A stretch of DNA of 29,442 bases from a virus: positions 1 to 29,442 of IMG/VR virus record IMGVR_UViG_3300033571_023721. One strand, written 5' to 3'. This document shows positions 22,269-28,687 of this stretch, piece by piece. Made by a program: the position numbers and the translations under genes. Each line of letters begins with the position of its first letter. Within the stretch, counting starts at the first letter, position 1. The notes under the pieces were generated by a model that saw nothing but the letters and a program-made list of their open reading frames with translations, ran no database searches and was not told the DNA's origin.

Positions 22269-22619
22269 TCATCTCCTGTTGGGCGGCTTGGTCTGAATAC
22301 AGAGCTCTCCCTTTTCATTCTTGTAGAGCCAGCCATTGGCTAGACACTCGGCTTCTGGGTGCTCACCAACTAGTCTCGGCACTTCGACTGCCCAGAAGTG
22401 ATCTAGAGATCTCTGATCCATCTCGTTCCTGTATTCTGGGGATAGATGTACTCCGGAATAGGAATCGATCAGTTCTGTGACATTAGCCTTGTTGGTGTTT
22501 GGAGGTAACCTGATTGCAGGGCTATGACACTCTTGGCACGGAGCAACACGAATGTTAGTGTTCGTGTACGCAGCTTTTTTGTGTCCACACTTAGTACATT
22601 GAAACGTATATTTGGGCAT
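22269..22619 (-). CDS. Zinc-ribbon protein, FmdB-type N-terminus
   Basis: This gene encodes 116 residues from ATG 22619. Residues 1-35 form a zinc ribbon with C8-x2-C11 and C28-x2-C31 in the arrangement of FmdB-type regulatory/zinc-ribbon domains. The rest is mixed, with a Trp-containing middle (RSLDHFWAVEVPRLVGEHP) and a basic end. A longer in-frame opening (to 22769) overlaps the upstream gene and would only add residues before the ribbon, so I reject it. The SD is weak, and the ATG lies one base after the previous stop, so translation is probably coupled. Binding of nucleic acid or a protein is likely, but the partner is unknown. Confidence 0.78.
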   Translation of the reverse strand: MPKYTFQCTKCGHKKAAYTNTNIRVAPCQECHSPAIRLPPNTNKANVTELIDSYSGVHLSPEYRNEMDQRSLDHFWAVEVPRLVGEHPEAECLANGWLYKNEKGELCIQTKPPNRR

Positions 22620-22620
22620 A

Positions 22621-23397
22621 TTAGAAGCGGATCCCCAGGGTTGCTCTGCCGAGGTAATCTGACTTGAAGTCAGAGTCACCTGAGAGCTGCATGTAGACTG
22701 GACCCCAGAACTGGTACGACACCTCGCCGGAGTAGTCGCGATCAGTAGTGTATCCAGCGCCGATACCAAAGTTGCGCACGTTGGTAGTGATGGTTTTACT
22801 GGTCTTCTCTAGGAGCTCGATTGTCTGCTTGGACTTCGAGAGCTCCTGCGAGACCTCATCTATTTTCTTCTGTGACTTGTTTTGCTCAGCCACGATCTGC
22901 TCTTGGTGCTTGTTTTCCAGCTCTTTTACTTCTTGCTTGTGGGTCTCGTTTAGCTCTGAGATCTGCTGCTCGTGCTTGGATGAGATAGACTCGGTATCCG
23001 TGACGTCAACGATGTGGGTCTCTTCTGTACCATCTGGCTTCTTGACGATGATAGTCTCAACCCTTCGCTTCTGCTTGAGCTGCGTGTTCTCGGTGGTCAG
23101 AGAGGATACTTTCTTCTGGAGGGAAGATTGCTCTTGCATGGACTTCTCTACTTGGGAGGTAAGCGTATTCACTTCTTTTGTGAAGCGCTCTGTAAGCTCT
23201 TGCTCTCTCTTTGCAAAAGAGGACTGTGCTTCCTGCTGCACTTGCTCACGTAGTTCTTTCTGTGCTTCTTCTCGGATCTGCTTGGTTGGATACAGGAGCA
23301 CGGTCGACAGTACTCCGACCAGTAGCCCACCAACTACCAGTAGCACGTACCTGGTCTTCTCGTTCGCCCACAGCTGCTCTAAAATTGTCTTGATCAT
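22621..23397 (-). CDS. Inner-membrane-anchored coiled-coil protein with outer-membrane-like C-terminus; spanin-like candidate
   Basis: This 258-residue protein has one N-terminal TM helix at 17-36 with positive charge before it. It continues with a long Glu/Gln/Lys coiled coil (about 41-115), a short insert (VETIIVKKPDGTEETHIVDV), and a second coil (about 138-205). The last ~50 residues are amphipathic beta strands (FGIGAGYTTDRDYSGEVSYQ, VYMQLSGD) ending in LGIRF with a terminal Phe. A terminal aromatic residue after alternating strands is typical of outer-membrane beta proteins. The layout is what a protein bridging both membranes would need, as unimolecular spanins do. No such phage family is known to me with a beta end, so this is inference. 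It overlaps the chaperonin gene by ATGA. Confidence 0.85.
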   Translation of the reverse strand: MIKTILEQLWANEKTRYVLLVVGGLLVGVLSTVLLYPTKQIREEAQKELREQVQQEAQSSFAKREQELTERFTKEVNTLTSQVEKSMQEQSSLQKKVSSLTTENTQLKQKRRVETIIVKKPDGTEETHIVDVTDTESISSKHEQQISELNETHKQEVKELENKHQEQIVAEQNKSQKKIDEVSQELSKSKQTIELLEKTSKTITTNVRNFGIGAGYTTDRDYSGEVSYQFWGPVYMQLSGDSDFKSDYLGRATLGIRF

Positions 23398-25106
23398 TGC
23401 TCGTCTCCTTGGTTCAGCATGTTCTTAAAAGCGTCCCTAGAGAGCTCTAGTTGAGTCTCTAGATTGTAGTCACGTGGAGAAACTACGATACCACCTACGG
23501 TCATCAGCACACCTGCTACGGATAGCGCGTTGCCGATGGCAATACGGTGGACCTTGCTTGGTTCTACTATCCCTGCTTCTACCGCGTCCACCATCTTGTG
23601 GACATCTGCGTCGAAGGTCTTAGTGGCGATGCCGTTCGAGTTGATGCTGTCGCAGATGTTAGTCATGACCTCTGGGATCAGCTCTTCTTCTCCGCAGTTG
23701 GAGAGTAGTTTTATGATAGGCTGATTAAGGGCTTGGCTGAGGATCTTCCAGGAGTGAGCATACGACTTGCTGCCGAGGATCTCTACCGCTAGAGACAAGT
23801 GAGTAGAGCAGCCACCGGGTACGATACCTTCTGCTACTGCAGATCTAACTGCCTCAACTGCGTCTTGCACTCTATCTTTGCGCTCACGGATCTCAGCATC
23901 CGTCATTCCGCCTACCCAAACCGTAGCGATACCGCCAGTGAGCTTACCTAGGTGTGCTCGCAAGTGGGCTTGATCGTGCTCTGATCTAGCTCCAGCTAGA
24001 ATTGCCTTGAGCTCCTCTACGCGACTCTCTAGTTGCTCCGAGTCTACCTCTGCTTGCAAGAAGGTCTCGTAGTAGCCACATCTGACTTGAGTGAAGAAGC
24101 CGAAGTTGTTCTCGGTAAAGCCAGGTGCGGTAGCTGGGTCCATGACCGTGCCACCGGCGTAAGCCGACATGTCTTGCAGAAACATAGTTCTGCTGTTGGT
24201 GAGCGTAGACTTGGGTGTCTTGATTGGAAGTACTGTGACTCCCGCCTTGGTCGATTTCAAGAACTTCTCGATGACGGGGTCGGAGAAGTCGTGTGCGAAT
24301 ACGACGATGGGTTTACCGTACAAATCGGGGTTGTTCTCGCAAGCACTCTGGATCGCAGCAGGTAGTACGAGATCGTTCAGTGTGCCGTCGAACAGTACTA
24401 CTAGTCCCGCGTCCATCTTGACTTGCTGCCCAGCACGGTCGTTGACGAAAGCTACGCCGATAGCACCGATGTCCCTAAGTCCAGTCGTGACGATGTAACC
24501 GTCGACTGTCTCTACTCGCATCCCTCCGCCCTGATCTTCCTGGATCAGGACAGTTCCGTCTTCGCCTGCAGCAGTTACGGCCTTGACCACCGAAGCGGCG
24601 ATCTCCTCGTCGCCGTTGGCGGAGATCATGGCTACGCGATGTAGGTGCTCGTCGGTAGTTACTGGGGTTGATACCCTCTCTAGGAAAGGAACAACTACAG
24701 AGCTGTAGCAGTGTTGTAGCTCGCGCATCACGCGCTGTGGGTTTGACTTTGGATTCTCACGCAGATACTTCTTACCCTCACGCACGATGGCATCTGCCAG
24801 CACGATAGCGGTAGTAGTGCCGTCACCTGCGTCCCTGGCTGTGTTGAGGGATACCTCCTTCACTGTGTCCAGGATGAGATTGTGGGTTGCAGAAGGTAGA
24901 CCTAGGTGCTTGAGCACCGTGACACCATCTTTGGTGATGATGGGTGAAAGTCCCTCTCGCTCCAGAACTATGGGGCGCCCACTTGGCCCGAGTGTTCTTC
25001 CCACTACCGTAGCGGCGTGGGCCAAAGTCTCGTCCACAATTTTCTCTAGTTCACTCTGACCTGAGACCGTAGTCTTGGCCTTAGACTTGATGTAAGCGAT
25101 GCTCAT
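23394..25106 (-). CDS. groEL: Phage-encoded GroEL-like chaperonin
   Basis: This 570-residue group I chaperonin has TLGPSGRPIVLE at 38-49, ITKDGVTVLK at 57-66, the ATP site DAGDGTTTAIVLA at 92-104 (D95 equivalent to E. coli D87) and AVAEGIVPGG near 430. An Asp in the helix before it corresponds to the hydrolysis residue D398. It lacks the GGM-repeat tail of cellular GroEL. No GroES is visible in the window, so it either uses the host co-chaperonin or works without one. A few large phages carry such genes (Pseudomonas phage EL is the studied case). GGAGGAG lies seven bases before the ATG. Likely clients are the phage's own capsid or large replication proteins. Confidence 0.93.
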   Translation of the reverse strand: MSIAYIKSKAKTTVSGQSELEKIVDETLAHAATVVGRTLGPSGRPIVLEREGLSPIITKDGVTVLKHLGLPSATHNLILDTVKEVSLNTARDAGDGTTTAIVLADAIVREGKKYLRENPKSNPQRVMRELQHCYSSVVVPFLERVSTPVTTDEHLHRVAMISANGDEEIAASVVKAVTAAGEDGTVLIQEDQGGGMRVETVDGYIVTTGLRDIGAIGVAFVNDRAGQQVKMDAGLVVLFDGTLNDLVLPAAIQSACENNPDLYGKPIVVFAHDFSDPVIEKFLKSTKAGVTVLPIKTPKSTLTNSRTMFLQDMSAYAGGTVMDPATAPGFTENNFGFFTQVRCGYYETFLQAEVDSEQLESRVEELKAILAGARSEHDQAHLRAHLGKLTGGIATVWVGGMTDAEIRERKDRVQDAVEAVRSAVAEGIVPGGCSTHLSLAVEILGSKSYAHSWKILSQALNQPIIKLLSNCGEEELIPEVMTNICDSINSNGIATKTFDADVHKMVDAVEAGIVEPSKVHRIAIGNALSVAGVLMTVGGIVVSPRDYNLETQLELSRDAFKNMLNQGDEQ

Positions 25107-25107
25107 G

Positions 25108-25803
25108 TTACTCCTCCAATTTAAATTCTTCGATTATTTTCTGATACTGCTTGATCTTCTTTAGGTCGGACTCGAAGCCCGTGAGTGAGTGACCTAACTT
25201 AAGACACGCCTTGATGATGCCGGTGTTACCCATGTACGGGTCAAACACCGAGCTACCTGGAAGCAGGTCTGAGAAGCGGACTATCAGCTCTGCCAGGTCA
25301 TCTGAGTAAGCTTCGTCTAGGGAGCCTGACTGTACCAGCCAAGTGTTTCCACAGCATGGCTGATCCTCTGGCAGCATGAGATACTGCCTCACTGGTGCTC
25401 TGTCTATCGTCCACTGCTCGCCGTTCACGAAGAAGAACACGAACTCATGGGTGTTGACCAGAGTAGAGTCCGACTTCCTACCTGGCATCCATGTCTTTTC
25501 TATCACTAGATTCTCGACATGGTTGAAGCCAGCTTTGGCCATCTCACTTGCCACCTCGAAAGGTCTAGACTTACATTCCGCTGGGGCATAGCAGTTTATA
25601 AATACCTTGCCATTTGGTGCCATAGAGGCTTTAAGCTTAGTTGCAAGCGATCGCACAGAAGCAAGGTCGTACCCATCTTTCTTACGGATGGGTACGCTAA
25701 AAACGGCAAGCTCCACGTTCATCGGCCAGATACTCTCTTTATCTAGCGGCTTGGCGTGCTTTATGTTTATGGCCGATGGGAAAGCGGATGGCGTGATTCT
25801 CAT
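25108..25803 (-). CDS. DNA methyltransferase-like protein with degenerate catalytic motif
   Basis: The 231 residues have the circularly permuted layout of beta-class amino-methyltransferases. A motif-IV-like strand comes first (AVFSVPIR at 33-40), and the SAM-binding motif I comes last (SVFDPYMGNTGIIKACLKLG at 186-205, followed by the acidic residue in GFESD at 211). Motif I looks intact (DPF.GsG type). Motif IV, normally (D/N/S)PP(Y/F/W), reads FSVP-I, so catalysis is doubtful. It may be a decayed enzyme, a SAM-binding regulator, or a member of an unfamiliar branch. Its SD AGGAGG sits inside a perfect 6-bp hairpin, suggesting controlled translation. The stop lies one base before the GroEL ATG. 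Confidence 0.8.
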   Translation of the reverse strand: MRITPSAFPSAINIKHAKPLDKESIWPMNVELAVFSVPIRKKDGYDLASVRSLATKLKASMAPNGKVFINCYAPAECKSRPFEVASEMAKAGFNHVENLVIEKTWMPGRKSDSTLVNTHEFVFFFVNGEQWTIDRAPVRQYLMLPEDQPCCGNTWLVQSGSLDEAYSDDLAELIVRFSDLLPGSSVFDPYMGNTGIIKACLKLGHSLTGFESDLKKIKQYQKIIEEFKLEE

Positions 25804-25807
25804 GAAT

Positions 25808-25822
25808 CCTCCTGTGAGGAGG
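25808..25822 (-). promoter_or_regulatory. Hairpin hiding the Shine-Dalgarno of the methyltransferase-like gene
   Basis: The minus strand reads CCTCCT-CAC-AGGAGG and then ATTCATG. The two halves pair perfectly (6 bp, 4 GC), with a 3-base loop. The 3' half is the whole SD, four bases before the start codon. The fold would block ribosome binding unless opened by translation from upstream, a protein, or another RNA. Confidence 0.6.
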
Positions 25823-25842
25823 GTTGTACTTAGGTAGTGGTG

Positions 25843-26277
25843 TTAGTAGCCTCTATCTTGACGTGCGAAATTCTCTGCGTTCTTTTGCGCGTACATCTTC
25901 CACGCAGTTTCTCCATCAATGCCCACCAGGAGGGCCATGTTGATCATGAAGTGAAACATATCGATAACTTCGAACTGTGTCTCAACTTTCTGCTCCTCTG
26001 AGGTCCAGTCGGCTTTTGCCTCTGGAGTATACTTCTTCCACTTCTTCCACGGCAAACGCTCGAGCGTCTCGCTGAACTCGTCACTAAGCGCGATCCAATT
26101 CTCCTTCAAGTGGGCAACTCTTTGCTCCATGGTCAGATTGTCGAAGTCGTAGCCAAGTCTCTCTTGCAGAGATTTCTGCATGTCAAACATCTTGACCAGC
26201 GACTGCTCGCCAAGCTCTAGCTCTGCTACTGGGTTGCTTAGAAGCTGGGCGCACTTGTTCTCTGGATTTAATGACAT
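25843..26277 (-). CDS. Dimeric (all-alpha) dUTPase-like dNTP pyrophosphohydrolase
   Basis: The 144 residues carry the all-alpha NTP-pyrophosphatase signature: EFSE (E67, E70), then EVID (E103, D106), then YAQKNAENFARQDRGY at the end. An early FDMQKSLQERLG helix and WKKWKK are also present, as in phage dimeric dUTPases. The enzyme would hydrolyse dUTP to dUMP, keeping uracil out of phage DNA and feeding dTMP synthesis, which fits the thymidylate-kinase-like gene at the left end. AAGGAGA precedes the ATG. Specificity for dUTP over other dNTPs is inferred from the pattern. Confidence 0.82.
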   Translation of the reverse strand: MSLNPENKCAQLLSNPVAELELGEQSLVKMFDMQKSLQERLGYDFDNLTMEQRVAHLKENWIALSDEFSETLERLPWKKWKKYTPEAKADWTSEEQKVETQFEVIDMFHFMINMALLVGIDGETAWKMYAQKNAENFARQDRGY

Positions 26278-26300
26278 TGTGTCTCCTTGTTCATGATTTC

Positions 26301-26603
26301 TTATTGGCGGAAGTAAGCGGTCAACAAATGTGTACCATCTGCTAGCGTCAACGCATTCAGATCATCTAAACGGCTAGTTGGGTTTTGATCTAAAACCTCT
26401 CTTAGAAAAGAGCTTACTTCTGCGTCTGATAGCTCAGTAGGGTGTCGACTTAGAATTTTTAGACTTTCATCCCGGGTATAGGATCCTTCTGGGAGGGATC
26501 TGAACTGTTCTAATAGCTCTAGAGTGCTTTTCGATAAATTAGACTCAACTGTTGCAACATTGTTGGTGAGAACACTATTGACGCTTTTTGAATTCGAGTA
26601 CAT
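26301..26603 (-). CDS. Hypothetical protein (100 aa)
   Basis: This soluble helical protein is rich in Ser, Leu and Asn (STLELLEQFRSLPEGSYTRD; LSDAEVSSFLREVLDQ). It has no Cys, TM segment or recognised motif. The ATG at 26603 has AAGGAGAC upstream. The 62-base leader between it and the preceding gene contains an imperfect hairpin. It lies in a run of small genes upstream of the dUTPase. Confidence 0.7.
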   Translation of the reverse strand: MYSNSKSVNSVLTNNVATVESNLSKSTLELLEQFRSLPEGSYTRDESLKILSRHPTELSDAEVSSFLREVLDQNPTSRLDDLNALTLADGTHLLTAYFRQ

Positions 26604-26619
26604 TGGGTCTCCTTGTTTA

Positions 26620-26649
26620 TGACACGGTACGTCGTTGATTGTACTGTCA
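26620..26649 (-). promoter_or_regulatory. Imperfect hairpin in the leader of the 100-aa gene
   Basis: On the minus strand, TGACA-GTAC pairs with GTAC-(CG)-TGTCA around a 10-base loop, leaving a 2-base bulge. It is not followed by a T-run, so it is not a terminator. It may be a protein-binding or mRNA-stability element, or chance. Confidence 0.3.
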
Positions 26650-26665
26650 TCAGATACAGGGTAAG

Positions 26666-26968
26666 TCAGAAATTCTTGCAGATGTAGACGGAGTTAGACT
26701 CAGTCCTAAACTTACACGACGAGGAGAACTCACCTTCTTCGTGATCGAAGATCTCAGTCACCTTGGAGGTCAGCCACCAGTCTTGGCTAGCGTAGGTCCT
26801 GGCGTATATAGAACCGCAGCGGATGCGGCAACCTACCTTGATTACACCAGAGGTGGTCTCTAGTGTTTCTGGGTTGATTGACTCTAGCATTGGACCAGAG
26901 TCACCAACTCCATCTCCGACTCTAGAGATTGAGTAACGCCCATGACCAATCATCTTTACTTCTTGCAT
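26666..26968 (-). CDS. Hypothetical protein (100 aa), beta-rich
   Basis: The product alternates short strands (RYSISRVGD, GVIKVGCRIRCGSIYA, DWWLTSKVTEIFDHEEGE, SVYICKNF) and has four cysteines (GCRIRC, SSSC, YICKN). It resembles a small beta-barrel domain, possibly a Tudor/SH3-like or OB-like fold, but no signature is clear. GGGAGA lies six bases before the ATG at 26968; an in-frame ATG five codons later is possible. It follows the helicase by 10 bases, so it is very likely in the same operon. Confidence 0.7.
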   Translation of the reverse strand: MQEVKMIGHGRYSISRVGDGVGDSGPMLESINPETLETTSGVIKVGCRIRCGSIYARTYASQDWWLTSKVTEIFDHEEGEFSSSCKFRTESNSVYICKNF

Positions 26969-26978
26969 GTGGATCTCC

Positions 26979-28364
26979 CTACTGATCTAGGACTTTTACT
27001 TGATCTGTGATTTCTTGGTAGAATTCTACTCGCTTTGCTGCGTGCCTACCTAGCATACGGCTGGAGGTCGGCCAGTAGTCTAGAATGTAACAATGAGTTT
27101 TATTGCCTTGTTTACGCAATCCTCTTCCTACTGCTTGGAGTACTGCGCCTTTGCTTGCAGTGAACTGAGCCATGATGAGGCAGTCTACGTTGCGGGTATC
27201 GGTGCCTTCTCCTGCCTTGCCCTCCGTGGCAACTAATCCAACTATCTTGCCTTGGTTGAGTTGGTCTACGTAAGCCTCCGACTGCTTGTCCTCGCCCTTG
27301 GCGAACGGTATACCCAGCGACTTCGAGAGCGCCTCGCCGTGCTCGATGGTGTCCACTAGTATCAGAGTAGCCTTACCTGCCTGCATCATCTTCTGGGCAT
27401 CGATCTCTATCCTAGAGGATATCTCTGTGGCCGAGAGGATGTGGGATTTGTATGCCATCAGCTTATCATCGTAGTCCGGGGTCGAGGTTCGAATCTTACG
27501 AGTGATGAACACTGGCTCTGCCAACCAGCCGTTCTGGATTCCCCACTTCACATCGTACTCGACTACAGGGAACCCGCACGCAGCGTTCAGCAGTAGGTCC
27601 TTGCCGTCGGACCTGAAGGCGGTAGCGGTGAGGCCGTAGATGTTGCCCACGTGGGAGAGTGACTCCACTATGGAGTAGAATGTGGTGGCTGCGGTGTGGT
27701 GCGCTTCATCGACTATCACCAAGCCTAGGTCGTGGGCTTTGAAGTCATCTACGTGGTTGACTACGGTCTGCGCTATACCCACGGTGACGTCACCCAGCTT
27801 CTTCTTGCCGGAGCCGTAGAAGCCGATGCAGTGCTTGCCGAAGCACTGACAGAGCTCGTCGTACAGTTGGTTGGCGATTGATTTGTTGGGTGCCACTATG
27901 AGCGTACGCTTCTTGAGTTGGCGAGTAAGGAAGATGGCGACCTTAGACTTGCCCAAGCCGGTAGCCATGTTGATGATGCCGCGTTGGGATTTGGCTGCCT
28001 TCTCTACGGCTTCGACTTGGTACGGCCTGAGCTGCACCGGTTTGTAGGACGAGTCCCAGGGTAGGGAAATAGTCTTGCCCGTGCTAGATCTACTGTCTAC
28101 AGTAGGCTGTAGACCAGAGACCTCCAGTAGCGGAGTGGGGAACGAGACTTGACCTGGTACAGACTCATCTAGTAGCGAGGTGTAGACCTGGGATTTGAGC
28201 TGCTCATACGCCTTAGACATACGAGCGTAGGGATTTTTTGACATACGGTTGACTTGATACTCTTTAGATTTATCTCTCATGGTAAAAAGTCTTCGTAATC
28301 CCGATATCAATTCATTATCAGGGGATACGACGGTAGTCGTGGAATTATTTACGAGTATCTTCAT
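26979..28364 (-). CDS. Superfamily 2 DEAH-box helicase (UvsW/type-III-restriction-like)
   Basis: This 461-residue SF2 helicase has the Q-like LRPYQVEAV motif, Walker A ATGLGKS at 134-140, DEAH at 218-221, TAT at 245-247 and motif VI QAVGRGLRK at 409-417, with VATEGKAGEG before it. The first ~105 residues are an extra domain containing KNPYARM. Overall length and motif style fit T4 UvsW and other phage recombination helicases, which unwind R-loops and branch-migrate junctions. Given the SSB, RecA, gp46/47 and RuvC-like genes, a recombination role is likely. It is the first gene of the minus-strand block. Its promoter motif lies in the 54-base divergent gap, and GGGGAT precedes the ATG. Confidence 0.9.
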   Translation of the reverse strand: MKILVNNSTTTVVSPDNELISGLRRLFTMRDKSKEYQVNRMSKNPYARMSKAYEQLKSQVYTSLLDESVPGQVSFPTPLLEVSGLQPTVDSRSSTGKTISLPWDSSYKPVQLRPYQVEAVEKAAKSQRGIINMATGLGKSKVAIFLTRQLKKRTLIVAPNKSIANQLYDELCQCFGKHCIGFYGSGKKKLGDVTVGIAQTVVNHVDDFKAHDLGLVIVDEAHHTAATTFYSIVESLSHVGNIYGLTATAFRSDGKDLLLNAACGFPVVEYDVKWGIQNGWLAEPVFITRKIRTSTPDYDDKLMAYKSHILSATEISSRIEIDAQKMMQAGKATLILVDTIEHGEALSKSLGIPFAKGEDKQSEAYVDQLNQGKIVGLVATEGKAGEGTDTRNVDCLIMAQFTASKGAVLQAVGRGLRKQGNKTHCYILDYWPTSSRMLGRHAAKRVEFYQEITDQVKVLDQ

Positions 28365-28390
28365 CCGATCCCCTAATGATCTGTGTCAGT

Positions 28391-28401
28391 ATTTTATACC
28401 C
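28391..28401 (-). promoter_or_regulatory. Candidate late-type promoter (GGGTATAAAAT) in the divergent gap
   Basis: The minus strand reads GGGGTATAAAATACTG, about 27 bases before the helicase ATG, in the gap between the two divergent transcription units. No -35 element lies upstream. The plus-strand gene's SD (AAAGGAGG, 28403-28410) directly adjoins it, so plus-strand transcription must begin further upstream, inside the helicase gene. Confidence 0.5.
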
Positions 28402-28418
28402 CAAAGGAGGAATGATCC

Positions 28419-28667
28419 ATGAAGAGACCAGCCAAGACCGTAGAAATCACAGACGCAATGACCTGGTGGTTGACCAAGCGCCGCGTGTTCGTAGTCGGTA
28501 ACTACGAGATCTCACTGCTCGCAATCAACAACGAAGACCAGTGCGTGAAGATCCTAGTGCGCAACCTTAGTACCAACGAAACCGAAGAGCAGCTTTTGAA
28601 CGAGGAAACTGCGGATAATCCTGCTGTGTTTATCAACGGCGTACGCCAATCGTACTTCGGTAACTAA
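28419..28667 (+). CDS. Hypothetical protein (82 aa)
   Basis: This is the first gene of the right-hand plus-strand unit, with a near-perfect SD (AAAGGAGG) eight bases before the ATG. The product is probably beta-rich (VFVVGNYEISLLAINN, CVKILVRNL), with an acidic Glu/Asn segment and a short C-terminal motif (FINGVRQSYFGN). No family was recognised. It precedes the primase by 20 bases and is likely in the same operon. Confidence 0.75.
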   Translation: MKRPAKTVEITDAMTWWLTKRRVFVVGNYEISLLAINNEDQCVKILVRNLSTNETEEQLLNEETADNPAVFINGVRQSYFGN

Positions 28668-28687
28668 ATAGAATGTAAGGTAATGTT

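Noticed and set aside
22620-22769. Longer N-terminus for the zinc-ribbon protein
   Set aside because: The extension lies wholly inside the preceding gene, is low in recognisable structure, and the zinc ribbon starts exactly at the ATG at 22619.
26620-26649. Terminator after the 26666-26968 gene
   Set aside because: The hairpin has a bulge, a 10-base loop and no T-run on the minus strand, so it is listed only as a weak leader structure.
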